Notes under the pieces: model-generated
Seen by the model: only the letters and a program-made list of their open reading frames with translations
Told to the model about the DNA's origin: nothing
Databases searched by the model: none
Position numbers and translations under genes: made by a program
Assembly: GCA_039801725.1 (NCBI GenBank)
Contig: JBDRVE010000013.1
Coordinates: 1-40,561 of the forward strand
DNA from: a candidate division WOR-3 bacterium
GTDB lineage: Bacteria > Hydrothermota > Tepidihabitantia > Tepidihabitantales > DTDR01
DNA: 40,561 nucleotides
Reading direction: 5' to 3'
In this document: positions 22,627 to 30,981 of the stretch, in pieces
How the letters are laid out: each line of letters opens with the position of its first letter
How positions within the stretch are numbered: position 1 is the stretch's first letter

Positions 22627-23902
22627 TTCTTCCTACTAAATCGTACCCCTTTCTTTTAAAAATTTCACATTCGCTAAATTCACCGATTTTTATATTATTA
22701 TTTTCTAAAATAATATTACCATCAATTTCAGGAGCTTGGAAATAAGCTCGACCGAAGTTATGATTTTCTACAAGGACTTTAAATTTTTTGTTTATTAAAG
22801 AGTCAAGAAAATCAAAAGTTATCCTTTGCTGAGTCTCCATAATTTTTTGGTATCGTTCCTTTTTAATCTTTTCATTTATCTGGGTTCCCAATTCATAAGC
22901 CGAGGTATTTGGTTCGGGAGAATAAATAAAACAACCAAGATATTCAAATTTGAAATCTTTAATAAAGGAAAGGAGCTCTAAAAAATCCTTTTCTTCTTCA
23001 TGAGGAAAACCTACCATTACTGTCGTTCTCAATACCAAATTAGGAATTTTTCTTATTTTTTCCAAAAGTTTAATTAAATCTTTTTTGGTATAAGGACGGT
23101 TCATTAATCTTAAAATTTTATCAGAAATATGTTGAATAGGAATATCAAGATACTTTACAATTTTTTCTTCATTTCTTATAAGACTGATTAATTCATCATC
23201 ATAATGGGCAGGATGGGTATAAAGAATTCTTAACCATTCTAAATTTCTAATCTTTACCAATTCCTTTAATAATTTTGCTAATGATGGTTTATTATAAATA
23301 TCGGCACCGTAGAAAGTTGTATCTTGAGCAATTAAAATAATCTCTTTTATTCCCAAATCTACCAGTTCTTTTACTTCTTTTTTTATCTCTTCAATTTCTC
23401 TTGATTGATATCTACCACGAATTTTCGGAATGAGACAATAGGAACAGTAGTTATTACATCCCTCAGCGATTTTTACATAGGCGTAGGGAGTAACGATTAT
23501 TCTGGGCAAGGTTTTAATTAAAATTTGTTTATTTGGTGATAGATAATATTTTTCTTTTTTCTTTATTAAAGAAAACATCTTGTTTAATCCGCCGAGACCG
23601 ATAAAATAATCAACTTCGGGATATCTCTCTACCAATTTTTCTTTCTCCCGCTCTACTAAGCAACCAAAAACAATTATCTTTTTGATAATCTTTCTTTTCT
23701 TTAAGTTAATTAATTTTTTAATCCATTTTTCACATTCTTTAACACCCTTTTTTATAAAAGCACAGGTTGTTAAAATAACAATATCGCTCTTTTTTAAGTC
23801 GATGGTAATAAAATAGCCTCTTTTTAAAAAAGAATAGATAATTTTTTCACAATCAACTTGATTTTTGGGACAGCCCAAAAAGATTAAGGAAAATTTTTTC
23901 AA
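22574..23902 (-). CDS. rimO: Ribosomal protein S12 methylthiotransferase RimO
   Basis: A 442-residue radical SAM enzyme that methylthiolates the conserved Asp of ribosomal protein S12. The order is N-terminal UPF0004 domain (LGCPKNQVDCEK, TCAFI, FGCLVER: three cluster Cys), radical SAM domain with CNNYCSYC, IAQDTTFYG (a signature of RimO rather than MiaB), and a C-terminal TRAM domain (VLVENHNFGRAYFQAPEID). Length is normal. Its start overlaps the stop of the upstream thioesterase by 4 bases, so it is the last gene of a three-gene minus-strand operon. Confidence 0.95.
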   Translation of the reverse strand: MKKFSLIFLGCPKNQVDCEKIIYSFLKRGYFITIDLKKSDIVILTTCAFIKKGVKECEKWIKKLINLKKRKIIKKIIVFGCLVEREKEKLVERYPEVDYFIGLGGLNKMFSLIKKKEKYYLSPNKQILIKTLPRIIVTPYAYVKIAEGCNNYCSYCLIPKIRGRYQSREIEEIKKEVKELVDLGIKEIILIAQDTTFYGADIYNKPSLAKLLKELVKIRNLEWLRILYTHPAHYDDELISLIRNEEKIVKYLDIPIQHISDKILRLMNRPYTKKDLIKLLEKIRKIPNLVLRTTVMVGFPHEEEKDFLELLSFIKDFKFEYLGCFIYSPEPNTSAYELGTQINEKIKKERYQKIMETQQRITFDFLDSLINKKFKVLVENHNFGRAYFQAPEIDGNIILENNNIKIGEFSECEIFKRKGYDLVGRIIGGQKTHREISNNFPV

Positions 23903-24291
23903 GAGATTAGATACATTTTTGCCTGGGCATAAGCAATAAGATTTTTCTCTTCATCAAAAACTTGGCTTTCCCCAATTATTAATTGGTGATGGATTTTTAT
24001 AATTGTGCCATAGGCAAAATACTTTTTATTTAAAACCATTGGTTTTTTATAACGGACTTGTAATTCAGCAGTCACCGCATTATATCCTTTTTTGCGACAA
24101 GCCCAGGCAATCATTTCATCAAGTAAAGTTGCTACTATCCCACCGTGAGTTATGTTCTGATAGCCTTCGTATTCTTTTTTAGGAATAAATTCAGTCTTTA
24201 CACCATTTTCGGTTTCAACAATTTTTAATTGGAAACCAATAGGATTTTTATCGCCACAGGCAAAACAATAATTACTTGATTTGATAAGCAT
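23899..24291 (-). CDS. PaaI-type hotdog thioesterase
   Basis: A 130-residue single hotdog domain, probably hydrolysing acyl-CoA or aromatic acyl-CoA thioesters. The PaaI/YbgC-group motif HGGIVATLLDEMIAWA (about 49-64) contains the conserved His-Gly-Gly and the catalytic acidic residue on the central helix. An N-terminal CFACGDKNPIGFQLK is often seen in this subgroup and may bind a metal. It overlaps lolA by one base and rimO by 4 bases. The natural substrate cannot be assigned. Confidence 0.85.
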   Translation of the reverse strand: MLIKSSNYCFACGDKNPIGFQLKIVETENGVKTEFIPKKEYEGYQNITHGGIVATLLDEMIAWACRKKGYNAVTAELQVRYKKPMVLNKKYFAYGTIIKIHHQLIIGESQVFDEEKNLIAYAQAKMYLIS

Positions 24292-24839
24292 TATTTTTTA
24301 ATAAAAAGTGTGTCCGCTAATACTTTGTTTAATTTTTGAGAAAACAGATAAATTTCCAATTTTTTCTTTTTCCATTGGTAATCAATCTTATCAATCATAA
24401 GTTCCTTTTTTCTTATCCGTAAATTTAATCGATAGTCTTTAAAAGGAAACTCTAAAAGATAATATTTTTTATCTTTTTCTTTTATTATGGGAAAAAGGGT
24501 ATCCTGAGTAAAGGTAAAGAAGATTAAGAAAGGATTAAATTCTTTGATTGATAATTTTTGGTAAAGAGAATCTTTTTGGTAATAGAAATAGATGCTTTCT
24601 TTATCACTGATAACCAGCCAATCTTCTGGTTCGGTTATTTCTAATCTTAAATAATAGGGTTTTTTGATATAAAATTTTCCTCGATACTCTACACAGACAC
24701 CGCTTTCTTCATCACATTCTCTTTGTAAAAATTGACCGGAGAGAGTTTTTAAATTAAGGTAGAAATTTTTTATCTTTTCCCACAAGACTTTTTCGTTTTT
24801 TAAACCCGTTAATAAAAGAAAAACAAGGAAATATTTCAT
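24291..24839 (-). CDS. LolA-like outer-membrane lipoprotein carrier
   Basis: A 182-residue periplasmic protein. The first 13 residues (MKYFLVFLLLTGL) look like a short signal peptide. The LolA pattern follows: a helix with LKTLSGQFLQRE, the strand pair VEYRGKFYIKKPYYLRLEIT, VISDKESIYFYYQKDSLYQKL, and a closing beta sheet (IDKIDYQWKKKKLEIYLF). It would carry lipoproteins to the outer membrane, which implies a diderm envelope. First gene of the lolA-thioesterase-rimO operon, with a strong promoter at its start codon. Confidence 0.8.
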   Translation of the reverse strand: MKYFLVFLLLTGLKNEKVLWEKIKNFYLNLKTLSGQFLQRECDEESGVCVEYRGKFYIKKPYYLRLEITEPEDWLVISDKESIYFYYQKDSLYQKLSIKEFNPFLIFFTFTQDTLFPIIKEKDKKYYLLEFPFKDYRLNLRIRKKELMIDKIDYQWKKKKLEIYLFSQKLNKVLADTLFIKK

Positions 24840-24844
24840 AGTTT

Positions 24845-24873
24845 ATTATAATAAATTAATTAACAAAAGTCAA
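24845..24873 (-). promoter_or_regulatory. lolA operon promoter, leaderless
   Basis: Read on the minus strand: TTGACT (24873-24868), a 17-base spacer, then TATAAT (24850-24845), with 5 bases to the ATG at 24839. Near-consensus, and leaves no 5' leader. It is back to back with the promoter at 24878. Confidence 0.8.
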
Positions 24874-24877
24874 ATTA

Positions 24878-24906
24878 TTGACAAATTAAAAAAATTTAGT
24901 TATTAA
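24878..24906 (+). promoter_or_regulatory. Glycosyltransferase gene promoter, leaderless
   Basis: TTGACA at 24878-24883, a 17-base spacer, TATTAA at 24901-24906, and the ATG 6 bases later. Its -35 lies 4 bases from the -35 of the divergent lolA promoter, so the two could be controlled together. Confidence 0.75.
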
Positions 24907-24912
24907 TATTTA

Positions 24913-26016
24913 ATGAAAATTTTATTTTTCACTTCCCAAACTGGCGGAGGTCACATCACAGTAGCAAAAGCCTTAGCAGAAGAATTGAAAGAAAAATATA
25001 ATATTGAATCCTATCTTCCTGATTTCTTTTTAGAGGCGACCAAAAAACCCTTTGCTAATTTTCCCAAGAACTACTCAAAAATAACAAAAAATTTCCCCTT
25101 TTTTTGGGGCTTTTTATGGTATTTTACTTATCCCAAATGGTGGTATAATTATCTTAATAAACTCGTTGAATTTTTTACTCCCACTTATTTAAAAGATTTT
25201 TTTGAGAAATATCCAGATATTGAAGCAATCATTTCCGTTCATCCTCTTTTAAATCATTTCCCCTTTCTCTGTGCTAAAAAATTTTATAAAAATATTAAAT
25301 TTATTATTGTTGGTATTGAATTTTTAAAATATCATACCAGTTGGTTTCAAAAGGATGCCGATTTGATAATTTATCCTTTTACCTCGCCTTATTTTAAAAA
25401 TTCTTCTCAAGTAGATAATCTACCTGATTATTTTGGTATTCCTTTAAGAAAAGAATTTGATATTAGTTATAATAAAGAGAAATTGAAAGAAAAATACCAA
25501 ATTGAGAAGAATAAAAAAGTAATTCTAATTTTAGGAGGCAGTGAAGGGTGGGGAAAAATTAATAAGATTGTTAAGGAAATTTATTCTAAAAAAGACTATT
25601 ATTTAATTTGTGTTTGTGGTCGAAATTTAGAACTTTTCAACTATTTAAAAGAAAATTTTGTGGATCCAAAAAGAATAAAAATTTTCTCTTATGTAGAGAA
25701 AATTGCGGAACTTTTTGCGGTTAGTGATGTAGCAATTTTGAAAGCGGGAGCTATCTCTCTGGCCGAGGCGATTGCTTCTCAAGTGCCAATAATAATTTAC
25801 CATTATCTTTATGGTCAAGAATTAGGCAATCTTCAATTTGTAATTAAAAATAAATTAGGATTTTATTTGCCAAATATTAAAGAGTTGCTTTTTTGTTTGG
25901 ATAAAATTCTTTCAACCGATTTAGGAGAAAAAATTAAAGAAAATTTAAGAAAATTTAAAAATATTAATGGTCGAGAAAGAATTGCTAAATTCATTGTTGA
26001 TTTTTTGAAAAGTTAA
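24913..26016 (+). CDS. GT28-family glycosyltransferase (MGDG synthase/MurG-like)
   Basis: A 367-residue two-Rossmann-domain transferase. The N terminus, FFTSQTGGGHITVAKALAEEL, is the acceptor-side glycine loop of the MGDG-synthase group, followed by SVHPLLNHFPF. The donor half begins at about 204 with VILILGGSEGWGKI and contains SDVAILKAGAISLAEAIASQVPIIIY, the nucleotide-sugar site. This fits a glycolipid synthase (sugar onto diacylglycerol). MurG is less likely because its other motifs are missing. The 3' end overlaps the convergent kinase gene by 4 bases. Confidence 0.8.
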   Translation: MKILFFTSQTGGGHITVAKALAEELKEKYNIESYLPDFFLEATKKPFANFPKNYSKITKNFPFFWGFLWYFTYPKWWYNYLNKLVEFFTPTYLKDFFEKYPDIEAIISVHPLLNHFPFLCAKKFYKNIKFIIVGIEFLKYHTSWFQKDADLIIYPFTSPYFKNSSQVDNLPDYFGIPLRKEFDISYNKEKLKEKYQIEKNKKVILILGGSEGWGKINKIVKEIYSKKDYYLICVCGRNLELFNYLKENFVDPKRIKIFSYVEKIAELFAVSDVAILKAGAISLAEAIASQVPIIIYHYLYGQELGNLQFVIKNKLGFYLPNIKELLFCLDKILSTDLGEKIKENLRKFKNINGRERIAKFIVDFLKS

Positions 26017-27866
26017 AAGGAAGAGATGGTTTTTATTAGTTCTTCAGTTGTGTAAGGTTTTTTTAATAGAATTATGTTATGATTAATTGATTGAGGGAGT
26101 TCCGTTATAAAAGAAGAATAAAATATTTTTATACTTGGTGCAAGATTAAATATTTTTTGCAATTCTTTTATGTCTTCTTCTAAATTCTCTGGTTTAGAAT
26201 CATAGAAAAAACCAACAAGAGATTCTTTCTTCTCTTTAAGTTGATGATAAATTTCTATTGCCTTTTCCCAGTTTTCAGCCCAATAAACCTCGTAATAAAA
26301 AAGATTGAGAATTTCTTTCACAATTTCTATTAATTTATTATTCGTGCCAACCAAAATAATTTTTTTCTTAAAGGAAGAAGATTTTTCTTTTAAAATTGGC
26401 AGATAAATCTGGAAACGAGTATATTTATTCTCTTCACTTTCGACTTCAATTTTTCCATTATGGTTCTTGATTATTTCGGAAACGATTTTTAAACCAATGC
26501 CCATTTGTCCTTTTGTCGAATGAAAGGATTGGAAAATTTTGTTTAATTCTTCTTTTTTGATTCCTTTACCATTATCGGTAAAAGAAATTTTTACATATTC
26601 TTGATCTTTTTCTTTCACCCGTTCACTAGTGATTTCAATTTTTATCTTTTCTTCTTTTTTCGCTTCCCATGAATTTTTTAACAAATTTGTAAAAAGAATT
26701 TCTAATTGCTTTTCGTAACCATAAATTGTTAAATCCTTTGGTATACTTATATCAACGATAAGTTCTTCTTTTTTCTCAAAAGAGTTTATTGCTTTTTCAA
26801 TAAGTGATTTTAAGGAGATAGTTTTTTTAATAGGCTCATCCCTTATTTTTAATAAAGAAGTAATAAGTGCCTTACTTTTTATAACAAATTTTTCTCCCTC
26901 TTCCAAAAGTTCATAAATCTTTGGGAGGTTATTCTTTTCTAAATAATCTTTAATAAGATAATAGTTATTTAAAAGATTTCCTAAAATATTATTAAAATCA
27001 TGAACAAAATTAGTTTGGTAAATAAAAAAGTTAGCGAATTTATCATCTTTCAATCTTTTTTCTTCAATTAATTTTTTTATTCTTTCATCTTTCCTTTTGA
27101 TTGCTTTTTTAAGAAGTTCCCGGTACTCTTTTTCCAAAGTGATATTTTTGATTCCTCCTTGATAGCCAATAATTTCGCCTTGAAGATTTTTTCTCACAGT
27201 GGCGAATAATAAACAATTTAAAACCTTTCCCTCTTTGTTTTTCAGTTTCACTTCGTAATCTTCTACATATCCTTTTTTTTCAATATTCTTTTTGAACTCT
27301 TCCCGGTCTTTTGGATTATAATATAATTCCACAGCATTAATCTTTTTAAACTCTTCTTTTGTATAACCAAAGAGAATACTCATTGCCTTATTCACCCTTA
27401 TAAACCTGCCGTCAGTAGTAGTTATATAAAGTGGTACTGGTACATTTTCGAAAATATCATAATATCTCTTGTAATATTCTTTTATTATTTTGTTTTTCTC
27501 AATTTCTTTCGTTATATCAATGGCAAACTCTATCCGGAGATATTTTCCGTTTTCCAATTTAAAAAATTGGTCAATACATTTATAATAGCGATTATTTCTC
27601 AAATTTCTATGTATCCAGATGTAAGGTTCATTAGGATTTTTATAAAGATACTTATTAGAACAGAAAGGACAAGGAGAAGAAAGACCTTGAAATAATTTAT
27701 AACAAATATTTTCTTCTTTTTCTTTACCTAATAACTCCCTTAATTTTTTATTCATATAAAGAATTTGATAACTCTCCGGATCTACTATATATACTGCCTC
27801 GGAAAAATTATCCAAGACTTTGAAAAAATTTTGTAAAGATAAATTGAAGAAGATCTTTGTGTCCAA
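26013..27866 (-). CDS. PAS-domain sensor histidine kinase with degenerate receiver
   Basis: A 617-residue cytoplasmic kinase with no membrane segment. Order: PAS 1 (about 10-125, with a CPFC that might hold a cofactor or metal), PAS 2 (about 135-250, LYITTTDGRFIRVNKAMSILFGYT), a coiled-coil linker, an H-box FVHDFNNILG, then a HATPase domain with NLLKNSWEA, DNGKGI and GQMGIGLKIV. The last 115 residues look like a receiver that kept the Lys (LLKKPY) and one Asp but lost the N-terminal acidic pair (ILVGTNN). The start is TTG at 27866 behind GAGGAGGAG. No response regulator lies beside it, so its partner is elsewhere. Confidence 0.88.
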   Translation of the reverse strand: MDTKIFFNLSLQNFFKVLDNFSEAVYIVDPESYQILYMNKKLRELLGKEKEENICYKLFQGLSSPCPFCSNKYLYKNPNEPYIWIHRNLRNNRYYKCIDQFFKLENGKYLRIEFAIDITKEIEKNKIIKEYYKRYYDIFENVPVPLYITTTDGRFIRVNKAMSILFGYTKEEFKKINAVELYYNPKDREEFKKNIEKKGYVEDYEVKLKNKEGKVLNCLLFATVRKNLQGEIIGYQGGIKNITLEKEYRELLKKAIKRKDERIKKLIEEKRLKDDKFANFFIYQTNFVHDFNNILGNLLNNYYLIKDYLEKNNLPKIYELLEEGEKFVIKSKALITSLLKIRDEPIKKTISLKSLIEKAINSFEKKEELIVDISIPKDLTIYGYEKQLEILFTNLLKNSWEAKKEEKIKIEITSERVKEKDQEYVKISFTDNGKGIKKEELNKIFQSFHSTKGQMGIGLKIVSEIIKNHNGKIEVESEENKYTRFQIYLPILKEKSSSFKKKIILVGTNNKLIEIVKEILNLFYYEVYWAENWEKAIEIYHQLKEKKESLVGFFYDSKPENLEEDIKELQKIFNLAPSIKIFYSSFITELPQSINHNIILLKKPYTTEELIKTISSF

Positions 27867-28037
27867 AAACTCCTCCTCTTTCTCTTTTTAAAGATTTGCA
27901 AAAAGCTTGCCAAAATTAATTTTAAAAATATTTCTTAAATAATATAATTTCAATGACTTATCATTTGTTTTTATATTTAATAATAAGATTTAATGATAAT
28001 CTATTAATGTGACAAGAAAAATTTGTCGCATTTAATT

Positions 28038-28065
28038 TTGACTTTAAAAGAAAATTGTTTATAAT
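28038..28065 (+). promoter_or_regulatory. Promoter of the 28-38.8 kb gene run, leaderless
   Basis: TTGACT at 28038-28043 and TATAAT at 28060-28065 (16-base spacer), with the ATG at 28074 after 8 bases. An imperfect inverted repeat, GTGACA with TTGTCGC, lies just upstream at about 28010-28029. Confidence 0.7.
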
Positions 28066-28073
28066 TAATAATA

Positions 28074-29123
28074 ATGACAATTTTTCTTTCTTTGCTTATT
28101 TTTTCTCAATCCTTGTGGGATGTGAGTTACGATTATTACTATTTTTATAATAATGATACCTTTTATTTAAATTTTGGGTATAAAATTCCTTATAGTAATC
28201 TAATTTTCTTTTATGAAAAAGGAAGAACCTATTTTTCCCGATTTCTAATTCAATTAATATTTGGCGATATAATTTTCGAAAAAATTGATACTGTTATTTT
28301 AAATAATTATGAAGAAACAGTTAGTAATAAAATAAAAACCGGTGAGATAAATTTAGTAATTTTTACCAAAGATTTAAGTAAAGAATTAAAAATTTTAATA
28401 AAAGATTTGAATTCTGAAAGAGAGTATCGAGATAAATTGGTGATTGATTTTACTAAACCTAATCTTTTTATTCATTGTAACCACATAAAGAATGTTCGTT
28501 TATCCGTAAGCGATTCTTTAATTTTCAAAATTTTTCCTTACCGAATAACAGAAGAGATTTATTATGAAATTGTTAATCCTGAAGGTCGAATTATTAAAAA
28601 AGATAAAATATCCGATAATTTCTTAAAAATTTTTTTCTCTGACTTAACGCTTTTTTCTCAAAGTGGTAATTACCAAATTGAATTTTTTAATAAAAAGGTG
28701 GAAAAAAATTTCTCCTTTTATTTAGATTTACCCTTTTATCTTTCCGATAAAGATTATTTTAAAAAGGTTTCTTATTTAATTTATGTTGCCACTCCCAAAG
28801 AAATGGAGGAATTAAAAAAGGTAAAAAGAGAAGAACGGGAAATAAAATGGCGAGAGTTTTGGAAAAATAAAAATATTTCCGAAGAGGAATATTTTTTAAA
28901 AATTGAATATTGTGAAAAAAATTTCGGACGTGGCGACAAAGGAGCTTTCTCTGATCGAGCACGAATCTATTTTCAATATGGCGAGCCAGATTATGTAGAG
29001 AACTTTCCTTATGAAATTGATAAAAAACCATATATCAAATGGTATTATTATCGTTATAATAAAGAATTTATCTTTGTTGATTTAAGGGGATTTGGTGAGT
29101 ATATTCTAGTGAGTGAAAAATGA
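28074..29123 (+). CDS. GWxTD-domain protein 1
   Basis: A 349-residue probably exported protein (N-terminal hydrophobic stretch MTIFLSLLIFSQSLW). The C-terminal third is a GWxTD domain: YLIYVATPKEMEELKKVK, WREFWKNK, then DRARIYFQYGEPDYVENF and KWYYYRYNKEFIFVDL. The family is widespread in FCB-group bacteria and its function is unknown. The usual Trp-Thr-Asp triad is altered. The middle (about 130-230) is beta-rich. The next gene starts 4 bases before this stop, so the pair is translated together. Confidence 0.85.
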   Translation: MTIFLSLLIFSQSLWDVSYDYYYFYNNDTFYLNFGYKIPYSNLIFFYEKGRTYFSRFLIQLIFGDIIFEKIDTVILNNYEETVSNKIKTGEINLVIFTKDLSKELKILIKDLNSEREYRDKLVIDFTKPNLFIHCNHIKNVRLSVSDSLIFKIFPYRITEEIYYEIVNPEGRIIKKDKISDNFLKIFFSDLTLFSQSGNYQIEFFNKKVEKNFSFYLDLPFYLSDKDYFKKVSYLIYVATPKEMEELKKVKREEREIKWREFWKNKNISEEEYFLKIEYCEKNFGRGDKGAFSDRARIYFQYGEPDYVENFPYEIDKKPYIKWYYYRYNKEFIFVDLRGFGEYILVSEK

Positions 29124-30352
29124 TTGCCTTATTATTCTTCTTTAATTTTTTTGCTTTAGATTACAGTATTTTTTGGGCTGAAGATACTTTTTCTTTTGTT
29201 GAATTCTATTACTCTTTGCCTCTTTTTTCTCTTTCACCGGAAAAAATTGTCAATGATACCGCCTTTTTTTCTTACTCAATAAATTTTTCAATAAGAGGAA
29301 AAATAACAAAAAAAGAGAAACTGGAGAAAAAGATTTTTTTACCCAATTATTCCTATTTCCAAAATTTAAACAAGATATATATTGACGGATTTGGTCTTTA
29401 TTTGCCATTCGGAAATTATTTTTATCAGATTGAATTTTTAGGAAACAAGTATCAAGATTCTTTAAAAATAAAAGATTTTCAAAACAAAACAGGTATCTCT
29501 TCACTTCTTTATCTTATCAGTTGTGGAAAAGAAGAAAAAAATGGTAATTTTTATCGGAATGGTTATTATTACACCCCTAATCCGGAAAGAATTTATAACT
29601 TAGATAAAGATTCAATTGCCTATCTCTATTTTGAACTTTATAACTTGGTGAAAGATACGATTTTCATTGGTTACCAAATTTTTGATGAAGAAGGCAGATT
29701 GGAAAAGGATTTTTCCTTAATGAAAATCGTAAAGGATAACAAAAATTTAGCAAAGGCGATTGGTATCCCTTTAAAAAGTTTAAGTAGCGGAAGAAAAACC
29801 TTGTCTCTCTTTTTAACCGATGGGAAAGAAAAGATTGAAGAAGAAAAAAAAGATTTTTATCTTATCAGCGAAAAAGAAACAGCCCTTCTTTTAAGAGATT
29901 CTCTTTTTATTATCAAAGAATCACTTTTTTACCTTTTAGAAAGAAATAAAAAAGAGAAAGAGAAATACAGAAAGATGAGTCTATTGGGAAAAAAGAAATA
30001 TTTAGATAATTATTTTCGAGTTTTTAATTTAGATACTCTAAGAGCAAGAATTGATTACGTAAACCTTCATTATTCTTATATGAAAAAAAAGGGAGTAGAA
30101 ACTGACCGAGGAAGAGTGTATTTAAAATATGGGGAGCCAGAAAAGAAGGAGATAGAGATTTTCGGAATAGATATTCGTCCTTACGAATATTGGTATTATT
30201 CCCAAACCAACTATTTCTATCTTTTTATGGATATTCACGGTGATGGTAATTATCTTTTACTTTATACTAACGATCCCAAAGAGAGTATTTATCCCAATTA
30301 TGAAAAATATTTAAACTATGAAATAATGGAGAAACTGGGAATAAAGAGGTGA
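29120..30352 (+). CDS. GWxTD-domain protein 2
   Basis: A 410-residue paralogue of its upstream neighbour. The N terminus (MIALLFFFNFFALDY) is a likely signal peptide; a beta-rich region fills about 20-240; the GWxTD domain lies at the end (YRKMSLLGKKKYLDNYFRVF, DRGRVYLKYGEPEKKEIEIF, YEYWYYSQTNYFYLFMD). Such pairs are typical of this family, suggesting a complex at the envelope. It overlaps both neighbours by 4 bases. Confidence 0.85.
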   Translation: MIALLFFFNFFALDYSIFWAEDTFSFVEFYYSLPLFSLSPEKIVNDTAFFSYSINFSIRGKITKKEKLEKKIFLPNYSYFQNLNKIYIDGFGLYLPFGNYFYQIEFLGNKYQDSLKIKDFQNKTGISSLLYLISCGKEEKNGNFYRNGYYYTPNPERIYNLDKDSIAYLYFELYNLVKDTIFIGYQIFDEEGRLEKDFSLMKIVKDNKNLAKAIGIPLKSLSSGRKTLSLFLTDGKEKIEEEKKDFYLISEKETALLLRDSLFIIKESLFYLLERNKKEKEKYRKMSLLGKKKYLDNYFRVFNLDTLRARIDYVNLHYSYMKKKGVETDRGRVYLKYGEPEKKEIEIFGIDIRPYEYWYYSQTNYFYLFMDIHGDGNYLLLYTNDPKESIYPNYEKYLNYEIMEKLGIKR

Positions 30353-30981
30353 GCAAAATTTTAGTAGAAGTTCATCGATTTTATGATGTTTTGTGTAATC
30401 CTGTTAGCGAAATGGAGATTAAGGAAGGGGATTTCGTTTTGATAAAATTAAAATTTGGAGAAGAACTTGGAAAAGTGAAAAATTTTTCGGAAGATGAAGA
30501 GGAGGTTAAGGGAGTAATTTTAAAGAAGGCTGACCATAAAGATATTTTAAAATACTTTCAAGTAAAAGAGAAAGAAAAGGAATATTATAAAAGATTTGTT
30601 AATTTTATTTTTGAAAAAGGAATTATTAATCTCACTCCCCTTGCTGTTCATTATTCTTTTGATGAAAAAAGATTAATTTGTTATGCTATTAGTAATAAAA
30701 AGATGGACCTTACCAGTTTTCAGAAAGAGTTTGGGAAAATAATTGGTAAAAAAACTTTTTTTATTTTGCTTCCACCGCGGGAAGCAATGGCGAAAATAGG
30801 TGGTTACGGTCCCTGCGGCCGGAAATTATGTTGTGCTACCTTTTTAAAAGAACCGTTACATGTGGAGTTAAGAACTGTAAGAATTCAAGGTTTGGAAGAA
30901 AAGAGAGAAAAGATTACAGGTTTTTGTGGCCGACTTTTATGTTGTTTAGAATATGAAAGGGAAAGATACGAAAAACAATAA
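30349..30981 (+). CDS. ricT: PSP1-domain protein, RicT-like
   Basis: A 210-residue protein of the PSP1/YaaT family. In Bacillus RicT works with RicA and RicF on RNase Y and mRNA decay and carries Fe-S clusters. The Cys-rich signature is intact: GYGPCGRKLCCATF and GFCGRLLCCLEYE. The N-terminal part (EIKEGDFVLIKLKFGEELGKV) is the small barrel of the family. It starts with GTG at 30349, overlapping the GWxTD gene by 4 bases. It is somewhat shorter than the Bacillus protein, lacking the C-terminal tail. Confidence 0.88.
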   Translation: MSKILVEVHRFYDVLCNPVSEMEIKEGDFVLIKLKFGEELGKVKNFSEDEEEVKGVILKKADHKDILKYFQVKEKEKEYYKRFVNFIFEKGIINLTPLAVHYSFDEKRLICYAISNKKMDLTSFQKEFGKIIGKKTFFILLPPREAMAKIGGYGPCGRKLCCATFLKEPLHVELRTVRIQGLEEKREKITGFCGRLLCCLEYERERYEKQ

